Shown in pieces: positions 1 to 13,100 of a stretch of DNA of 64,000 nucleotides. The DNA lies in NCBI RefSeq assembly GCF_022201045.2, contig NC_068558.1, positions 44,109,001 through 44,173,000 on the forward strand, in the 5' to 3' direction. This stretch comes from Citrus sinensis. Its lineage: Eukaryota; Streptophyta; Magnoliopsida; Sapindales; Rutaceae. Made by a program: the position numbers and the translations under genes. Within the stretch, counting starts at the first letter, position 1. Each line of letters begins with the position of its first letter. Below the pieces are notes generated by a model. That model searched no databases, was not told the DNA's origin, and saw nothing but the letters and a program-made list of their open reading frames with translations.

Positions 1-2009
1 TGATTTGGTGCAGCTTGAAGAAGCTATATCATTTGTTAAAGAGAATACAATGAAGTTGCTGAATATAGAAAATGTAACAATATACCCGGTGTCTGCACGA
101 TCTACCCTGGAAGCTAAACTTTCAGTTTCTTCTGCCGTTGGGAAAGATCACAGTGAGTTATCAGTCAATGATTCTCATTGGAGAATCAATACTTTTGACA
201 AACTCGAAAAATTATTGTATAGCTTTTTAGATGGGTCATCTAGCACTGGAAAGGAGAGAATGAGGCTTAAACTTGAAACACCAATCAGAATTGCCGAGCG
301 TTTGCTTTCTTCCTGCGAAACTCTTGTGATGAAAGATTGCCAAGATGCCAAGCAGGATTTGACCTTAGCAAATGAAATGATTGATAGTTTAAAAGAATAT
401 GTAATGAAGATGGAAAGTGAGAGCATCTCTTGGAGAAGAAAAACTTTATCATTGGTATTGTGTTCAGGAATATGAATAATTTGAATGAGAGGAGAATTGC
501 CGGTATTTTTTGTATTGTGTTTGTTTATTACTTACCCTTGTGCACAAAATTGCAGATTGATTCTACCAAATCACGTGTTGTGAAGCTCATAGAATCTACA
601 TTGCAAATATCAAACCTTGATATTGTCGCCTCATATGTATTTAGAGGGGAGAAATCTGCTGCAATGCCATCTACCTCCAGGATTCAACATGATATAATTG
701 GTCCTGCACTGTTGGATACACAAGTAAGTTGTGTCTTTTACTGGTTTAGCATCGGAGTTGAGCCCAGAGCAAACTGTATGGGTTTAGGTTTCATTGTTAA
801 TTTTACTTCTCCTAATACCATAGAATTCATTTTCCTTCTATTACTGTAGGAAATCTCCAATATTGTGGAGTTATAACTGTGTATGCCTTACTCTTTACCA
901 GTTGGGTGCATGCATTGGAATACGGCATCTGTTTAATAGTAGCATGTCTAAAATTTACTAAAAGCTTGTTTATGAAAATTTTTCCCTTTGGGATCTTTGC
1001 TGCCTCACTTTCCGTGGAGTTACTTTAGTACATTAATTTTTTCTTAATATCATTTGCATTCAGAAATTTAATTTTTTCTTAATACCATTTGTGTACAGAA
1101 ATTACTTGGGGAATACACAATGTGGTTACAATCAAAGAATGCACGTGAAGGAAGACGGTACAAAGAATCCTTTGAAAATAGATGGCCTTCGTTGGTCTAC
1201 CTGCAACCTCAAGTTTATCCGGATATGTATGAATTGGTGAGAAAAGTTGATGGATACAGCTCAAGAGTAATTGAGGACTTCAGTGCCAGTTCTACTTCCA
1301 AAATGTTTGAGCAAGAAATACGTGAAGTGGTGAGTTCAAACTGGCTTGTCCTGAATCTTTAGTCACCATTTTCCATTTAACACACAAATTTTCTTCAGTT
1401 TATTATTGTTTTTTTTTTTTTTAATTTCCATTTCAAAAATATTTATCATGCTATATTTATCAGTAAACCTGAAGAAAATATTCTCTCTTTTGATCCCAGT
1501 TCTTGGGGACTTTTGGTGGACTAGGAGCTGCAGGTTTATCTGCTTCGCTCCTAACATCTGTGCTGCCAACCACTTTAGAAGACCTTCTTGCTCTTGGCCT
1601 TTGTTCTGCTGGAGGGTATTGTCTCATTTTCTAGTTGACTCCTCTGCAATTACTTTGTGGCTCATATATTACAGCCAAAGCCTAGGCATACACAATTGAG
1701 TAGTTGATAAACTTTTATTTTGATAGGTATATAGCGGTTGCAAACTTTCCTGCCCGCAGGCAAAGGGTGATAGAAAAGGTGAACAAGATTGCAGATGGCT
1801 TGGCACGTGAAATTGAAGAGGCCATGCAGAAAGATCTCCAGGAAACTGTTGGTCATCTGGAAAACTTTGTCACAAAGGTAGGTAAGCCTTATCAGGATGC
1901 AGCTCAACTTAAACTTGACAGACTATCAGAGATTCAAGATGAACTATCAAATGTACAGGAAAAGATTCAAACGCTACAAGTTGAAATTCAAAATCTTCAT
2001 GTATCATAA
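1..2009 (+). CDS. FZL: FZO-like (FZL) chloroplast membrane-remodelling GTPase, C-terminal part
   Basis: Only the last five exons are in the window: 1-454, 556-723, 1099-1329, 1500-1615 and 1727-2009. All joins use GT-AG and keep frame, giving 416 residues to the TAA at 2007-2009. The GTPase domain lies upstream, outside the window. Visible here are a helical stretch (IRIAERLLSSCETL), then a glycine-rich hydrophobic hairpin (FLGTFGGLGAAGLSASLLTS followed by LEDLLALGLCSAGGYIAV) that looks like the paired membrane segment of fuzzy-onions-type dynamins. A C-terminal coiled coil follows (LSEIQDELSNVQEKIQTLQ). In Arabidopsis, FZL is a dynamin-related protein of thylakoid and envelope membranes that shapes thylakoids. 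The assignment rests on recognised family sequence; the order membrane hairpin then coiled coil agrees. The last residues are not followed by other coding sequence. Confidence 0.9.
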
Positions 2010-5000
2010 CACCAATGCTACTTTTACGGGCATTTATATCTCCAGTGATGGGTTTGAGAGAGAGCTGCGTTTTTGTATCGGCGTTCAGGCGTTGTACCAT
2101 TTTTCCATTTGATTATTTCCCCCTTTTTTTGGGTAATATAATTGTTACATGGTAAAAACTATCAATTGGAAGCCTGATTTCTTAATTAATAATTTTAAGC
2201 ATGCTTTTATGAATAAAAATTTTAGTGAGAATATTCATCGATAGAATATTCATCGAGGGTGATGATTATGTACCTACGAGAGCAATACGTCAAGACAAAT
2301 TTGAGAGGTCTCGTGAGGTCACTGACTTTTTAGTTGTTTATTTCCTGAAAAACTAATGACTCTGCGAAGAACTAGGCCATAAACGGGGAATAAATCAGTC
2401 ATTATTACGTTGTCCTTAGGCTAAGAATTATTTATCGAAGAAGCTTATTCTCTTTGTTTTGTTTATATTTATCGAAGGACCTTTGACATAATCTCTTTTG
2501 GTAATGGTGTGATGAATATAAAACATTTGACTTGCATAAAAAATATCTGAAACACAGAACTAATTACCACATAAGGGGGATTTTCATCATCAACCTGTAA
2601 GCACGCGTCATAAAAGAAATGGAACTTTCTTTATGAAGACGGAGTGGTAATAATATCATCAAATATGGCATCAGTGAGTGCCAGTTGAGATTCCGAGAAA
2701 ATGTTTAGAACATATGGAAAGTTTACGCGTCAACAATGATATCTTTGTACCGTCCATAAAGTTTGTCGTCTGCTTATTATATTCATCAAATGCACCCATG
2801 CAGCGACCAGTAGCCTCGCGACACATCTCTGCATGGTTCGATTTTAAGAAACGATTAGAATTTTTATTTTTTCAAATGGAGAGAAAAAGGCAACACTAGC
2901 GCGGTCAAAAGTTGCTATACTGCGCTTTGGAGTGTGGACATTGTATGTGTAGGCCATGAATTTGATTCCATCTTCTTTCTTTGTTAAAGATTGTAAAGCA
3001 GAAATCTATGAACATATAGAAAAAGTGAAAACACAATAAATGAATAAATATCAGAGACCTAACTTTATGGTTTGTGTTTAGGGACCAATGGCTACTTGAT
3101 GATGAATTGATGATACAAAGAGACCCTTTTGAATTTCTTGATTAATAAGGGTGGTCTTCTTTTTCCATTGGTTGGCCAATCTTGAACCAAAGCAAAGTGA
3201 AAAAAGATAGATTGAGAAAGCAAAATTGATGGTTAGGGCTTGGAGAGTGAGCAAATGCCCGAGGGCACATATTCTTTGTCACCCTCACTATAGGAAACTA
3301 GACCTCTTTCTGGGAGCCATCGTTTTTAATGTGTTTAGTTCATTCATGACTATTAAAGCATGGGCAGGAATTACTATTAGATACTTGAAATTGGTACCTT
3401 AATTGCAGCGTAAATTGTTGACAAATAGCTAGCTTAGTTTCACATTTGAATTGAAGGATGCATAATTGACTCCCAAGACCTGGGTTAATTTGTACCAGCC
3501 AATATGTTCGGAAAATGCTTGCTTGTGTGATATGCATGCATGAATGTGTCAATTTCTTAAAGAATGGAATTCTTTTCAATGACAATTCAATGCTCTAATA
3601 ATAATGCTCGTGGAAGATTTCAGTTACTTGTTTTAGGGCATCGGCTACTGGCGCTGCTGTCGATTGTGCTTGCATAAAGCAGCCATCAGAGAGCTATTAG
3701 TGGATCTAAATCAATCAAAAAAATGGCTGAGGTGCATGCCGCGAACAAACATGATTAAGTATAGATTGCTACAATTAATAGTTTTTGTTCTCTGGTCTTA
3801 GTTTTCCGTATTAGGATTTAAGAAAGATTTTAAGTATTACGTGAATGGAATTCGAATTGACTAGCAGTACTACTCACGAGCCACTGCAAATAAATAGCTT
3901 TGTTCCTAGAAAAGGACTAGTTATGCAATTAAATTAGCATTTCAAGTACGGTAAATTAAAAAGCCTTGGCAGATGGGCAATACTGGAAAAATTTCAGTAC
4001 CTAATCACCTTTACCTTTCTCTGCTTTTTGTAACATGGCGAACGGTTACCCATAGATAGAATGGGTCTTGACTTTTGATGAACAATTAATCAAAATGGCC
4101 AATAAAACAAACAAGATAATAGAAGGCTTGCATCCCTATATTTAGTCCTCAATGAAAGTACACTCTGCCACGTCTTCTCGCTCAATTGGCCACACTCTCA
4201 AATCCTTCACTTGCTGATAAAATTTAGCTTCCGGGTATATCCTGTAATTGCTTGTTTCCCTTGGAAAAATAAAAAGTCAAGTTATGAGAACTAGATTTTC
4301 ATATTCGTTGGTTGTTTCTTTCACAGTGTTGAGCTTGAGAAGCCAGTAATAGAGAGTGTGAATGGTACGGTTCAATGGGCAACAAGATTTAGAGCAAGAT
4401 TTTCATGCTTTCATGTTAAAGAGTTTTAAGTTTGTGTTATGTCACAGGCAGAGTTGAATATTTAAAAAGCGAACAAACATGTTCGTACGGTTTGGCATTT
4501 ACCTTAAACCAAGAATAAATAAATTGGCCAATAGAAACCCCAGAACCAAAAAGCTTGGAATGTTGTTTTCGTCTTCTCCACTTTCAAAAGAATTGAATTA
4601 TGTATTGTATATTTCATGATTATTGGATTGAAGAAAAGTTGTGAGCCCTCTACTCTTGCCTTAGAAGACATGAAAATTGAAAGCTTAACTTTATTTTGGT
4701 ATCTGCCAATGGGCTCTTCCCATTTAGTCGCCTGTCTTAAACACTTTGAAATGATTTTAATCACAATTAGAGGATCATTGGTTGCTTTGAGTCGTCCCTT
4801 TTGATATTAAATTAGTATGGAATCTTGCCTACATCATTTGAAATAATTTATATTTGACCTTCCAATTTGAACTTTGTAAGATAATGAGAGGAAAAATAGC
4901 TCACTTGTTTAACTCGATTTTTAGTGGGGTAGTTTAAATTTTTAGATTTTGGTCATTGACAGGTGCCTTAGTACTTCAGCAAGAGATAATTTTTCTTGGA

Positions 5001-5684
5001 AACACAATCATCCAAAGTTCAAATCTAATCTTAAAGAAAAAGACAAGTTACGCCTGAGTTTGCATATATCAAAGATTGTCACTTATGTTGCATACAAAAG
5101 GCCTATTAACAAACTAGTTAATAACAACCCAATATGGTGGAGGTGAAGGACGGCGGGTAAAGTTTGTAATTTTACTGTGTGTGTAAGCGAAGCCAAATGG
5201 AAACCAACAAATGAAAATCAAAGAGAGGAGTCCACTGCTGCTCTTCTCCTGGTTGTTTTGTTTGGTTTTCTTTCGGCGGAAAATGAAAAGGGATTTAAAA
5301 GCTCTATTTTTTTTGGGGGGGCATAAAAACTGAAAACACTAATCACAAAAATGGTTATTAAATCAAAGCCACCTGATTATTGTTAGCAAAGCCACAAACT
5401 AAAATGATATATGCGTATTAGAAGTGTTTCTTTTTTGTTTTCGCTAACCTTAAAAAAGAATCCAAATGAAATTTAAAAAGATACTCCCTCAATTTTGAAT
5501 TCATGATACATTCTTTATGTTAAATTGTTTTTCCTTTATTTCTTTTCGGCTTTATAACGTGTGGCAGAGTAAAAAGTTATGTAATTGTAGTGGGCTAAAA
5601 AGGTTCCCCTCTCTATAACACAAACAAAACGCACTAGCATACACAGAGACAGAAACCTCCCCTCCACTCTCTATGTCCTCTTGC
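2010..5684. other. Intergenic region between FZL and the FAF-like gene
   Basis: No supported gene in about 3.7 kb. The first 200 bases are FZL 3' UTR, with an AATAAA-like signal near 2211. A 14-base direct repeat (agaatattcatcga) occurs twice at about 2228-2256. The longest open frames (2678-2899, 4504-4764, 4949-5146) have no splice context, no recognisable domain and low-complexity composition, so they are not called. The last few hundred bases are the FAF-like promoter. Confidence 0.6.
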
Positions 5685-5690
5685 TATAAA
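5685..5690 (+). promoter_or_regulatory. TATA box of the FAF-like gene
   Basis: A TATAAA in the context gctataaatttg lies about 285 bases upstream of the start codon at 5975. Behind it is a long pyrimidine-rich leader (CTCTCTCTTTCTTT-like tracts at 5711-5780), which is common in plant 5' UTRs. The placement is inferred; no transcript evidence is available. Confidence 0.5.
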
Positions 5691-5974
5691 TTTGCACCCA
5701 CCCCTTCACGTCTCCTTCATGTTCACCTCTCTCTTTCTTTAGATTCCATCATATTTCTCTCACTCTGCTCTTCTTTCCGTTTTTCATCTACAAAGAGACC
5801 AAATTATGGGTATTAGTTGACTATAACTCTTTTGATCTCCAACTTCTAATTTGTTTTCACAGATTAATTGTTATTTTTCTCTTGCATTTATTATAATTAA
5901 TCCACAACCACAAAAAAGCTCCCCCTGTTTCTCCCCTGTTTTGTTTCTTCAGCATTGTGTTTTGGATAACAAAA

Positions 5975-6940
5975 ATGACATCTTCAAGTGTGTGTCAAGG
6001 GCTACAATCATGCCTTGAGCCCCTGCTCGTGGAACCACGAGTGTTGAGGCTCAATTTGGCTCCGTCGAAATCCATTATTTGTCCATCGATTCCTGCAAGC
6101 TCAGAACCACGCAACAAAGAAAACAAAACCAACACCATCAGAGAAACAAACAACAAGAACAATGATTTTAGTGATGACATGAAGAGTGACAAAAGTGAAG
6201 ACACAGGTGGCTGGAGCTTCCTCCAATGTCTCTCCAAAGAAACAGCAGCTGCGCATAAGAAAGAGTACGTTCACCCTCTTGTTAAGCGCTCTGCTTCAAT
6301 GCTGAGCGAAAAGAGCCTGGAAATGTGCACCGAGAGTCTGGGCAGCGAGACGGGTAGCCAAAATAGTTACCATGACATGATCACCGCCGATACCATGCTT
6401 ATTAATAATAATAATACCTCGACAAAGCTGACCAGAGAAAGTTTTGCGTCCAAACGAACCAACCGTAGTACCGTTAGCTTCCCTCCTCCGTTAAGGTCCA
6501 TTAGTGGTTCAAATGGCGTTCAGGTGAGGCCTCACCGTGAAGGCGGAAGACTTGTCTTACAAGCCGTGACTGTGTCTTCTTCTCAGAGTTATTTTCATGC
6601 AGAACGTAGTGGTGGAAGGCTTAGGCTCTGTTTGGTCGTCAAGGATGCTGACCGTTCTCCCTATGAAGACGACCAAGTGGAAGAAGAGGGAGGAGGAGAA
6701 GAAGAAGATGATGATGAGGATGAAGAAGAAGAAGAAGAAGAAGAAGAAGAAGAAGAAGAAGAGTTTGATCATGGCGATGAAGTAGTTTGCTGCGAAGGCG
6801 ACGAGGACACTGAAGGAACAACGGAGAACGTTAGGGGTGAAATTGGAATAGAAAAATTGACAAGGCCGAGCAGATGTAAAGAAGGTGGGCGTGGAGCTGG
6901 AAACAAATTGCTCTTTGAGCCATTTTGGGTGGCCACTTGA
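5975..6940 (+). CDS. FANTASTIC FOUR-like (FAF) protein, intronless
   Basis: A single open frame of 321 residues. The ATG at 5975 (MTSSSVCQGLQSCLEP) was chosen because the frame upstream has no other methionine. The diagnostic FAF domain is at about residues 169-222: it opens FPPPLRSI, continues EGGRLVLQAV, and ends FHAERSGGRLRLCLV. Upstream is a conserved GGWSFLQ motif near residue 80. Downstream, at about residues 234-266, is a nearly pure Glu/Asp tract made by a GAA microsatellite (6721-6763). Arabidopsis FAF proteins are plant-specific regulators of shoot meristem size that act on the WUSCHEL/CLAVATA circuit. This copy is closer to the FAF-like group than to any one named FAF as far as can be judged by eye. 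The acidic tract after the domain is typical of the family, but its length will vary with the microsatellite. Confidence 0.88.
   Translation: MTSSSVCQGLQSCLEPLLVEPRVLRLNLAPSKSIICPSIPASSEPRNKENKTNTIRETNNKNNDFSDDMKSDKSEDTGGWSFLQCLSKETAAAHKKEYVHPLVKRSASMLSEKSLEMCTESLGSETGSQNSYHDMITADTMLINNNNTSTKLTRESFASKRTNRSTVSFPPPLRSISGSNGVQVRPHREGGRLVLQAVTVSSSQSYFHAERSGGRLRLCLVVKDADRSPYEDDQVEEEGGGEEEDDDEDEEEEEEEEEEEEEEFDHGDEVVCCEGDEDTEGTTENVRGEIGIEKLTRPSRCKEGGRGAGNKLLFEPFWVAT
6676..6764 (+). repeat. GAA/GAG microsatellite coding for a poly-acidic tract
   Basis: Interrupted GAA/GAG/GAT triplets inside the FAF-like gene, purest at 6721-6763, encode a run of Glu with some Asp. Read on the minus strand the run gives a spurious poly-Phe or poly-Leu open frame. 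Confidence 0.9.
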
Positions 6941-8731
6941 TTCAACTTCCAAGCAGTTTTATTTAATTTTTCATTTCCACAAGGAATGGAAGTTAACTAC
7001 TGTTCTCTTTCTATTTAATTCTCATATTTATATATCTATATATAATATTTATATTTTATCTATTTTCCTTTTCCTTATATTTTATCCACTACTAATTATT
7101 GTAGCCGTGGGAATTTCCGTATGGGATTTCGTATTATATGCTAATTGGTAGTTATTATCGTTATTGGGCTTGGTCCTCACTTCCTGGCTGGATGTGGTCC
7201 TTTTATTTCCTTTTTGTGTGCATGTGTTTTACTTTTTAAAATCACTTTTTATTGTTCCCAAAATGCCCTGGCTAACTGGGATTTATTACGCCCATCAAGC
7301 CAGTACTAACAGTTCGCCGACTGCCGTATTTGTGCTAATTATATTTATCTAATGCGCCACATTTAACGGAAGCAAAGGACACAAACTTTCAAGTTAATTT
7401 ATGGTACTCGTATGCACCTCTTCCGCAAAAGTTAGGGCGCACAGTGTCATAAACTGACTGTTTCAGCAGTAAATACGTAAGAGTAGCTATCGTGTATCTT
7501 CCTCCCTCCATTGACGGTTCAGATCGTACAATCACAGGATCACCACGGCATAGGGATTGGACAGACTGCACATTGCACTGTGTGCATGGCTGGCAATTAA
7601 TTTGGTACTTTTGAGTGATGCAATGGCGAACAGAATTGCAAGTTGAGGTGTACGTCAAGGGTACGAATGCCTGGTAACTATCAAAGGGTTTGGGCCCCGA
7701 TAAAGAGAGCAACAAGCACTGACCTCACCTCATCAGTGATCACACACACACATGACCATCCATGTGCTCTTCCGTCTTCTCATCAAATTCTAACATGCTA
7801 CATATCAACTGTTCACCAGCCACAATGGAGGGCCGGCCCCTCCATCTTTTATAAAAGAGCGCGGGGTGAGGTTAAAATGGTCATTTTCAGTGTAATTTCT
7901 GGGTTTTGGTAGGGAACATAAATAAAGATTCCCAGAGGAGTGATCATGAAAATGGGTAACGTTTTCTTAGAAGAGGAGGGCAGTGTCCAATCGTGGAGTT
8001 TAGGTATCCATATGTTAAGGTTGTTTTGGGGACAAAGGGGGAATTGATTGTCAACATGCATGTGCATCGTTATTTTTGTGTCAAAATCATATCATGTGCT
8101 TTTGAGAACCTTATGATCATGTCCTTTAATTTAATTCGCATATATTCTCTCACCATATCATTCTCAGAAATTATAAAGTAGGAAATATCTTCCGGCAATC
8201 AGCATGTCTCCGCAATTTTATGGCCATAGATATATGTGTGCTACTTACCGTACGCTTTATTTATAAAGATGCTTAAAAACATCAAATATATAAAGATATT
8301 TTCCCTACAAATAATCCCAAATTTGAAGTCTGGGCTGTTAAAAATTTTTACAATCTTGATGATCATCCACGTGAATTTCACATGATATTCGTGTGATCAG
8401 TGTTACAGGATATAAAGAATAAATGTTGTATACACAGTCCTATTAAGTTATAGCTTGTTATATACACGATCCTGTTAAGTTACAGCTTGTGTAACTTACA
8501 GCCCATCCAAAACTCATGCGGGTTCCACTATCTGTTCACTACTGTTGCATGTTTTAAACGGGTTGCTAGTTATAACCGACTATAACTTAGCAATTGCTAT
8601 ATATATAGGATTCGACTAAGTTACAGCCGGTTGTAATTTACTCATCTCACATGAATAATAACATAACGGTAGAATCTATATTATTTTTGTAAAAAGAATA
8701 AGTTACAACAGGCTGCAGCTTAGCATTTGTC

Positions 8732-8735
<4 letters not shown>

Positions 8736-8768
<33 letters not shown>
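8736..8768. repeat. (TA)n microsatellite
   Basis: Uninterrupted alternating T and A over about 33 bases, followed directly by the foldback at 8790-8907. Another shorter TA tract lies on the far side near 8935-8950. Confidence 0.9.
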
Positions 8769-8770
<2 letters not shown>

Positions 8771-8787
8771 AAATGTTCAAATCCGAA

Positions 8788-8910
8788 ATTTTAAAGTGCG
8801 GGAACTTCGGAGAAAATGTATAAACCGTGCAGTTTAAACACTTTAAGTTTTAAGCCTTTAAAATCTTGCGATTTTAAAGTTCTTCCAAACATTTCCCGCA
8901 CTTTATGATC
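8788..8910. repeat. Small foldback element
   Basis: The outer arms aaagtgcgggaa (near 8796) and ttcccgcacttt (near 8896) are perfect 12-base inverted complements. Further imperfect complementarity inside involves tttaaa-rich blocks. The unit is flanked on both sides by TA microsatellite DNA, a common landing site of MITEs. No target duplication could be defined, so the family is unassigned. Confidence 0.55.
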
Positions 8911-9420
8911 TCAGAAAAAAAAAAAAAACTACTAATATATATATATATACATATGAAGATATGTTTATGACATAGAGCATAGTAGGAGGGTAGGTAAAGT
9001 ATCCTTTTACTTGCGGCAGTGTGAGTAAATATTTTGACAGCTCTGGGGAGTCATGTGATCATTAGAGAAGCTGCAGCAGTCTCGTTGTGATACAAGCAAA
9101 TATATATCAATAGCAATGGCAAGCTAAAAAGCTAACCCATCAAACAAATTAATGTCGGGAATCAAGTATTGGAGAGGTCTTCCGCGTAGGTTCTTGAGAA
9201 AATATCGTCGAATTATACACATAAATTGAGATCGAATAGAATGTCGTTATCACTTCGTACGCAGCTCCATATCATTCACCAGTTCTCTAAGACAGTAGTA
9301 CAACTCTTATCAAGTAGCTGCTTCGACACAACCGGAAGGTTTCACCTACGGTGTTGATGCGTCAACGTCACCTTTACCTTTGGCCATGCCTTAATTTCAA
9401 TCTAATGTGTATAATTTTTT

Positions 9421-10033
9421 GGGTAATTTTTAAAAACCTCCCCTGAGGTTTGGGCTTGTTGCAAGTAGATGGCGAGAATTGATTTATTTGTAAAAAACCC
9501 CCTACCGTCAGTTAATTTTAACATTGACCGTTAGTTGACCGTGCAAAGACAATATTACCCTTAACAATAGTTTATAAACGAAAATAACTAAAAAAACCAA
9601 AATTATTAGCTATTTTACCCTCTTTCAATTATTGATATTTTCTTAAAGTTCCTATAAAAAAGTTAAAATTAAAAAAATTAAAAAATCCTCTTTAAATTAT
9701 TGATATTTCCTTAAAATTCCTACAAGAAAGATAAAATAAAAAATTTAAAAATGAAATAGTCATAATCTTTACCTATGATATTGTAAATTTTTGGAATTGA
9801 CAAAGATAAAATTGTCAAAAAATAGGGTTTGTGCTTTTCGCACCAATAATTTTGGTTTTTTTTTAGTTATTTTCGTTTACAAACTATTGTTAAGGGTAAT
9901 ATTGTCTTTGCATGGTCAACTAACGGTTAATGTTAAAATTAATTGATGGTAGGGAGTTTTTTACAAATAAACCAATTCTCGCCATCTACTTGCAACAAAC
10001 CCAAATCTCAGGGGAGGTTTTTAAAAATTACCC
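9421..10033. mobile_element. 613-bp foldback MITE, Mutator-like
   Basis: Long near-perfect inverted arms of about 185 bases: 9421-9608 and 9845-10033. The left end reads gggtaatttttaaaaacctc; the right end is its complement. The arms contain matching blocks such as ctcccctgaggtttggg and taagggtaatattgtctttg. The AT-rich loop holds two direct copies of a roughly 60-base segment (taaattattgatatttcctt-like). The flanks share a direct repeat of about 8-9 bases (taattttt), compatible with a Mutator-type target duplication, but they are T-rich and so ambiguous. No transposase is present; it is non-autonomous. Confidence 0.8.
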
Positions 10034-10091
10034 CTAATTTTTTTTTTTTACCAAGCAAATATTTATTTCATGTATCGAATAGAATTTGATT

Positions 10092-10135
<44 letters not shown>

Positions 10136-13100
10136 TTGACGTGTTAATTTTATAGCATGTATCGAATGTGATTTATACAAAAAAAATTATGTATCCAACT
10201 ATAAAAGTGTAGCATTAGTTGTTCGAGAATAAACGAGATGATCACTAGTCTGCTGCCGTCGGCGGGGTAGCAGTGATCAAGGACAGCGTGTGCCGCCTGG
10301 TCGCATATTACATGCGGAGCCATGTTCAATTTGAACAAGTTGTGTTATATCGGGATCGGACTGGTTTCACCTTTTACGCTTATTATTTGGCAAAGCTACA
10401 CGTCCTTTATACATAATACATGCATACATATGGTATCTCTGCTCCCTCCGTGCACATTAACGATGACTATTCTATTATTTCATTTTATATATGATTTGGC
10501 TAGTATATACACAATTCTATGCCGAGCATTGAATGATCCTAAACTGAAACGTGAATATATATATATGTATGTATATGTTTTATACATATATATATTTTCA
10601 TATACATACCTACATACATGCACACATACTAGCTAGCAAAAAGTTATTGGTCAGCGCAATCGGCTAGCGTGTCAAATTATTTTTGTTACATGCATGACAT
10701 AAGGAGGACTCAAAATGAAAAGAATATACATTTCAAAATATGTCTCATTTTTTAATTAGGGTTTGTATTCTAGTTACTATGATATTTGTTAGGCTTTTCT
10801 TTTTTCTTTTAGTATTTTTTTTATTCAAGAGAATTCCTAAAAAAAGTTATTTATTCATATTTTACAAATAGAGAATTTGTAATGATTTCTTTTTGGACTT
10901 AGTTTATTCAAAAGAGAATATAACTTGCGGATAAAAATGAATACTTCTCTTATAAGAAATAATCACAGACTATATTCATTTTTTAATCACACAATTTTCT
11001 TTGCAAGTAGAGAATTTCTAGTATGAGAGAAATATATTTATTGAGAAATTGGATGTTGTTGGAGTTTGGGTGTAAGAAAAATACTAGATTAATTATAATA
11101 AATTTTCTCTCTTCATCTTTTTTAGCAATAATTTTTTTTTTTCTGATATAAGAGTTTTCCACGTAAACTAACGTGGGACTAAAAATTTTCTTACGTATCC
11201 TTGCTTGTCCATGCTGGGTATACGTAGAGGAGGCAATGGTGGCATCTTCAACTTGAAGACAAATTAATCGATGCAAGACAGCCTCCCAATAATTTTGGAA
11301 AGAGATGAAGCTCCATTGGCGAGCAAAAAAACTAGCTATATATATATCGCTTGGTGACGATTATACCGACGATGGTGATAGTGCAATTAATTAATTGACA
11401 CATACAAATATGATCATTATCTAATTTAGACCAACAGATAATACTAAACCGATGTGGAAAAGCAATTTTTTACTGGCTGTCAACTAATGCGCACATCATC
11501 GATCAGCACCAACACAAAAAGATATGTGTATGTGTGTGCGTGTGTGTATTAATTGATTAATTAGCCAATTCCATTCCAAAACAACGAAAGCAAGAACCCC
11601 ACCACTCTGTCCGCCCAATCTTAGACACAAATAAACTAAAAATCCAAGAGTCAAAAAACGACATCTCAGAATATGACTTATTCTCCTCGTTGATATATAT
11701 ATATACGTATATATGTGCTTTAATTAATTGTCTCTCCGTGCATGATGATGGCTCAGGGCCCAGAGCTGAGTTGTCGTTGTCCAATTGCGTGGAAGACAAA
11801 AGCCATTACACCTGAAAACTGCACCACATAATACACATAATAAACTTTAGTAGTGGTCACTGGTCAGCTGCCTCATCGTGCCAACGCCAAGATTTTGTCA
11901 GCCCCATCGTTTTTTGTGGCTTTGCAATTCTACAAGCTACGTGTTAATTCGATCAACTTCATTGCCCTCCACAGGTTGTGTATGATTAATTCAACTTCCT
12001 TTCAATTCCTACGTTACCTTTTTCTCGGTCGTTGCTAATGGTACATATCCATGTCCCCAGCCTAATCCAATATTCTCTTACCTTGTTCTCTTTAAAGATG
12101 ATCGATTGTTGTGGGTATATTTCAAATTTCAACTCGTGAATCGATTCAAATATTCTCAATCTTTCAACTTTTGGAAAGGTTTGTCGTTACTGTTTTGTTG
12201 TATTATTAATTGTTATTGATTTTTTTACAAGTTGTCCATAAACGTCCAGAATTTTCTTAAAGCTAGCCAGCAAGATCTAAACCTTACACCAGTCGATTTA
12301 ATTCGGTAGATTGTGCTGAGCCGCAAATCTTAGAGTTAAAAAAAAAAAATCATGAAAAATGAGGGCTTCAGCTGTAAATTATACGGTTTGATCCATCAAA
12401 TGTATTTATTTATTTATTTAATTTTTTCAAGTTACATATGACTTTCTTAAAATTGTTATCTGCATATTATGATCTTCATCTTACCAAAATCTTAGCTAGC
12501 TCCGTCTTTTAGTGTTCAATGCTCCTTTTTATTAAGTTTCCGTTACATTCATGAAAATAAAACGCACTCAGTTGACAAGATTTAGTGAAAAAGTGAGTGT
12601 ACTCCAGCACCCTTTCAGTCGACACACACACATGTATTACGGGTTCTCAAACTCTCGTGGATGAGCGAGGAGAGGGAGGATTTCTTTTACCATGACACTC
12701 TAATCACGTTTGTCATGCGAAAGACTGTAGATCTTCGATGCTTCATGCATGGAGCATAATATATATCAAGTAATAAGCGTTTGTATAGTACATGCAAGAC
12801 GGGTTGTGCAACTAATCAATAATAAAACATTATTCATTGCAAGCATTATTATAATTTGTGTGAACTTAATTTCGTATTTTCGCAAAATATTATAAACCCA
12901 GGATTCCCTTTTAAGATGTTAGATAAGTGAAGAAAATATAGGGTTTCAGAGGATCCAAGACTGTATCAGACAGGGACCCACGTTCATATAAACCCTGAGA
13001 TTCTGGATATCTGGTCTATGCTATGGGAAATGATGAGACTTACCTTGTCTTTTTCCAATTATTAAGTTTTTTTTTTTCACAACTTTATATTTGAAAAGAG

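Larger units (their letters stand above)
6941..9420. other. Gene-poor region downstream of the FAF-like gene
   Basis: It holds the FAF-like 3' UTR with AT-rich stretches (7020-7110) and no supported gene. Degenerate copies of a segment containing ttaagttacagcttgt occur at about 8425-8460, 8461-8500 and 8600-8640. A TA microsatellite lies at 8736-8768 and a small foldback at about 8790-8907. ORFs at 7389-7715 and 7643-7912 overlap on opposite strands, have no start or splice context, and are not called. Confidence 0.55.

Noticed and set aside
6557-6952. Minus-strand and other-frame ORFs over the GAA run
   Set aside because: Low-complexity shadows (poly-Phe, poly-Leu, poly-Lys) of the FAF-like coding sequence.
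10645-10712. tRNA/SINE-like A-box (tcagcgcaatcggctagcgt)
   Set aside because: No acceptable B-box, cloverleaf or poly-A tail follows, so no tRNA or SINE is called.
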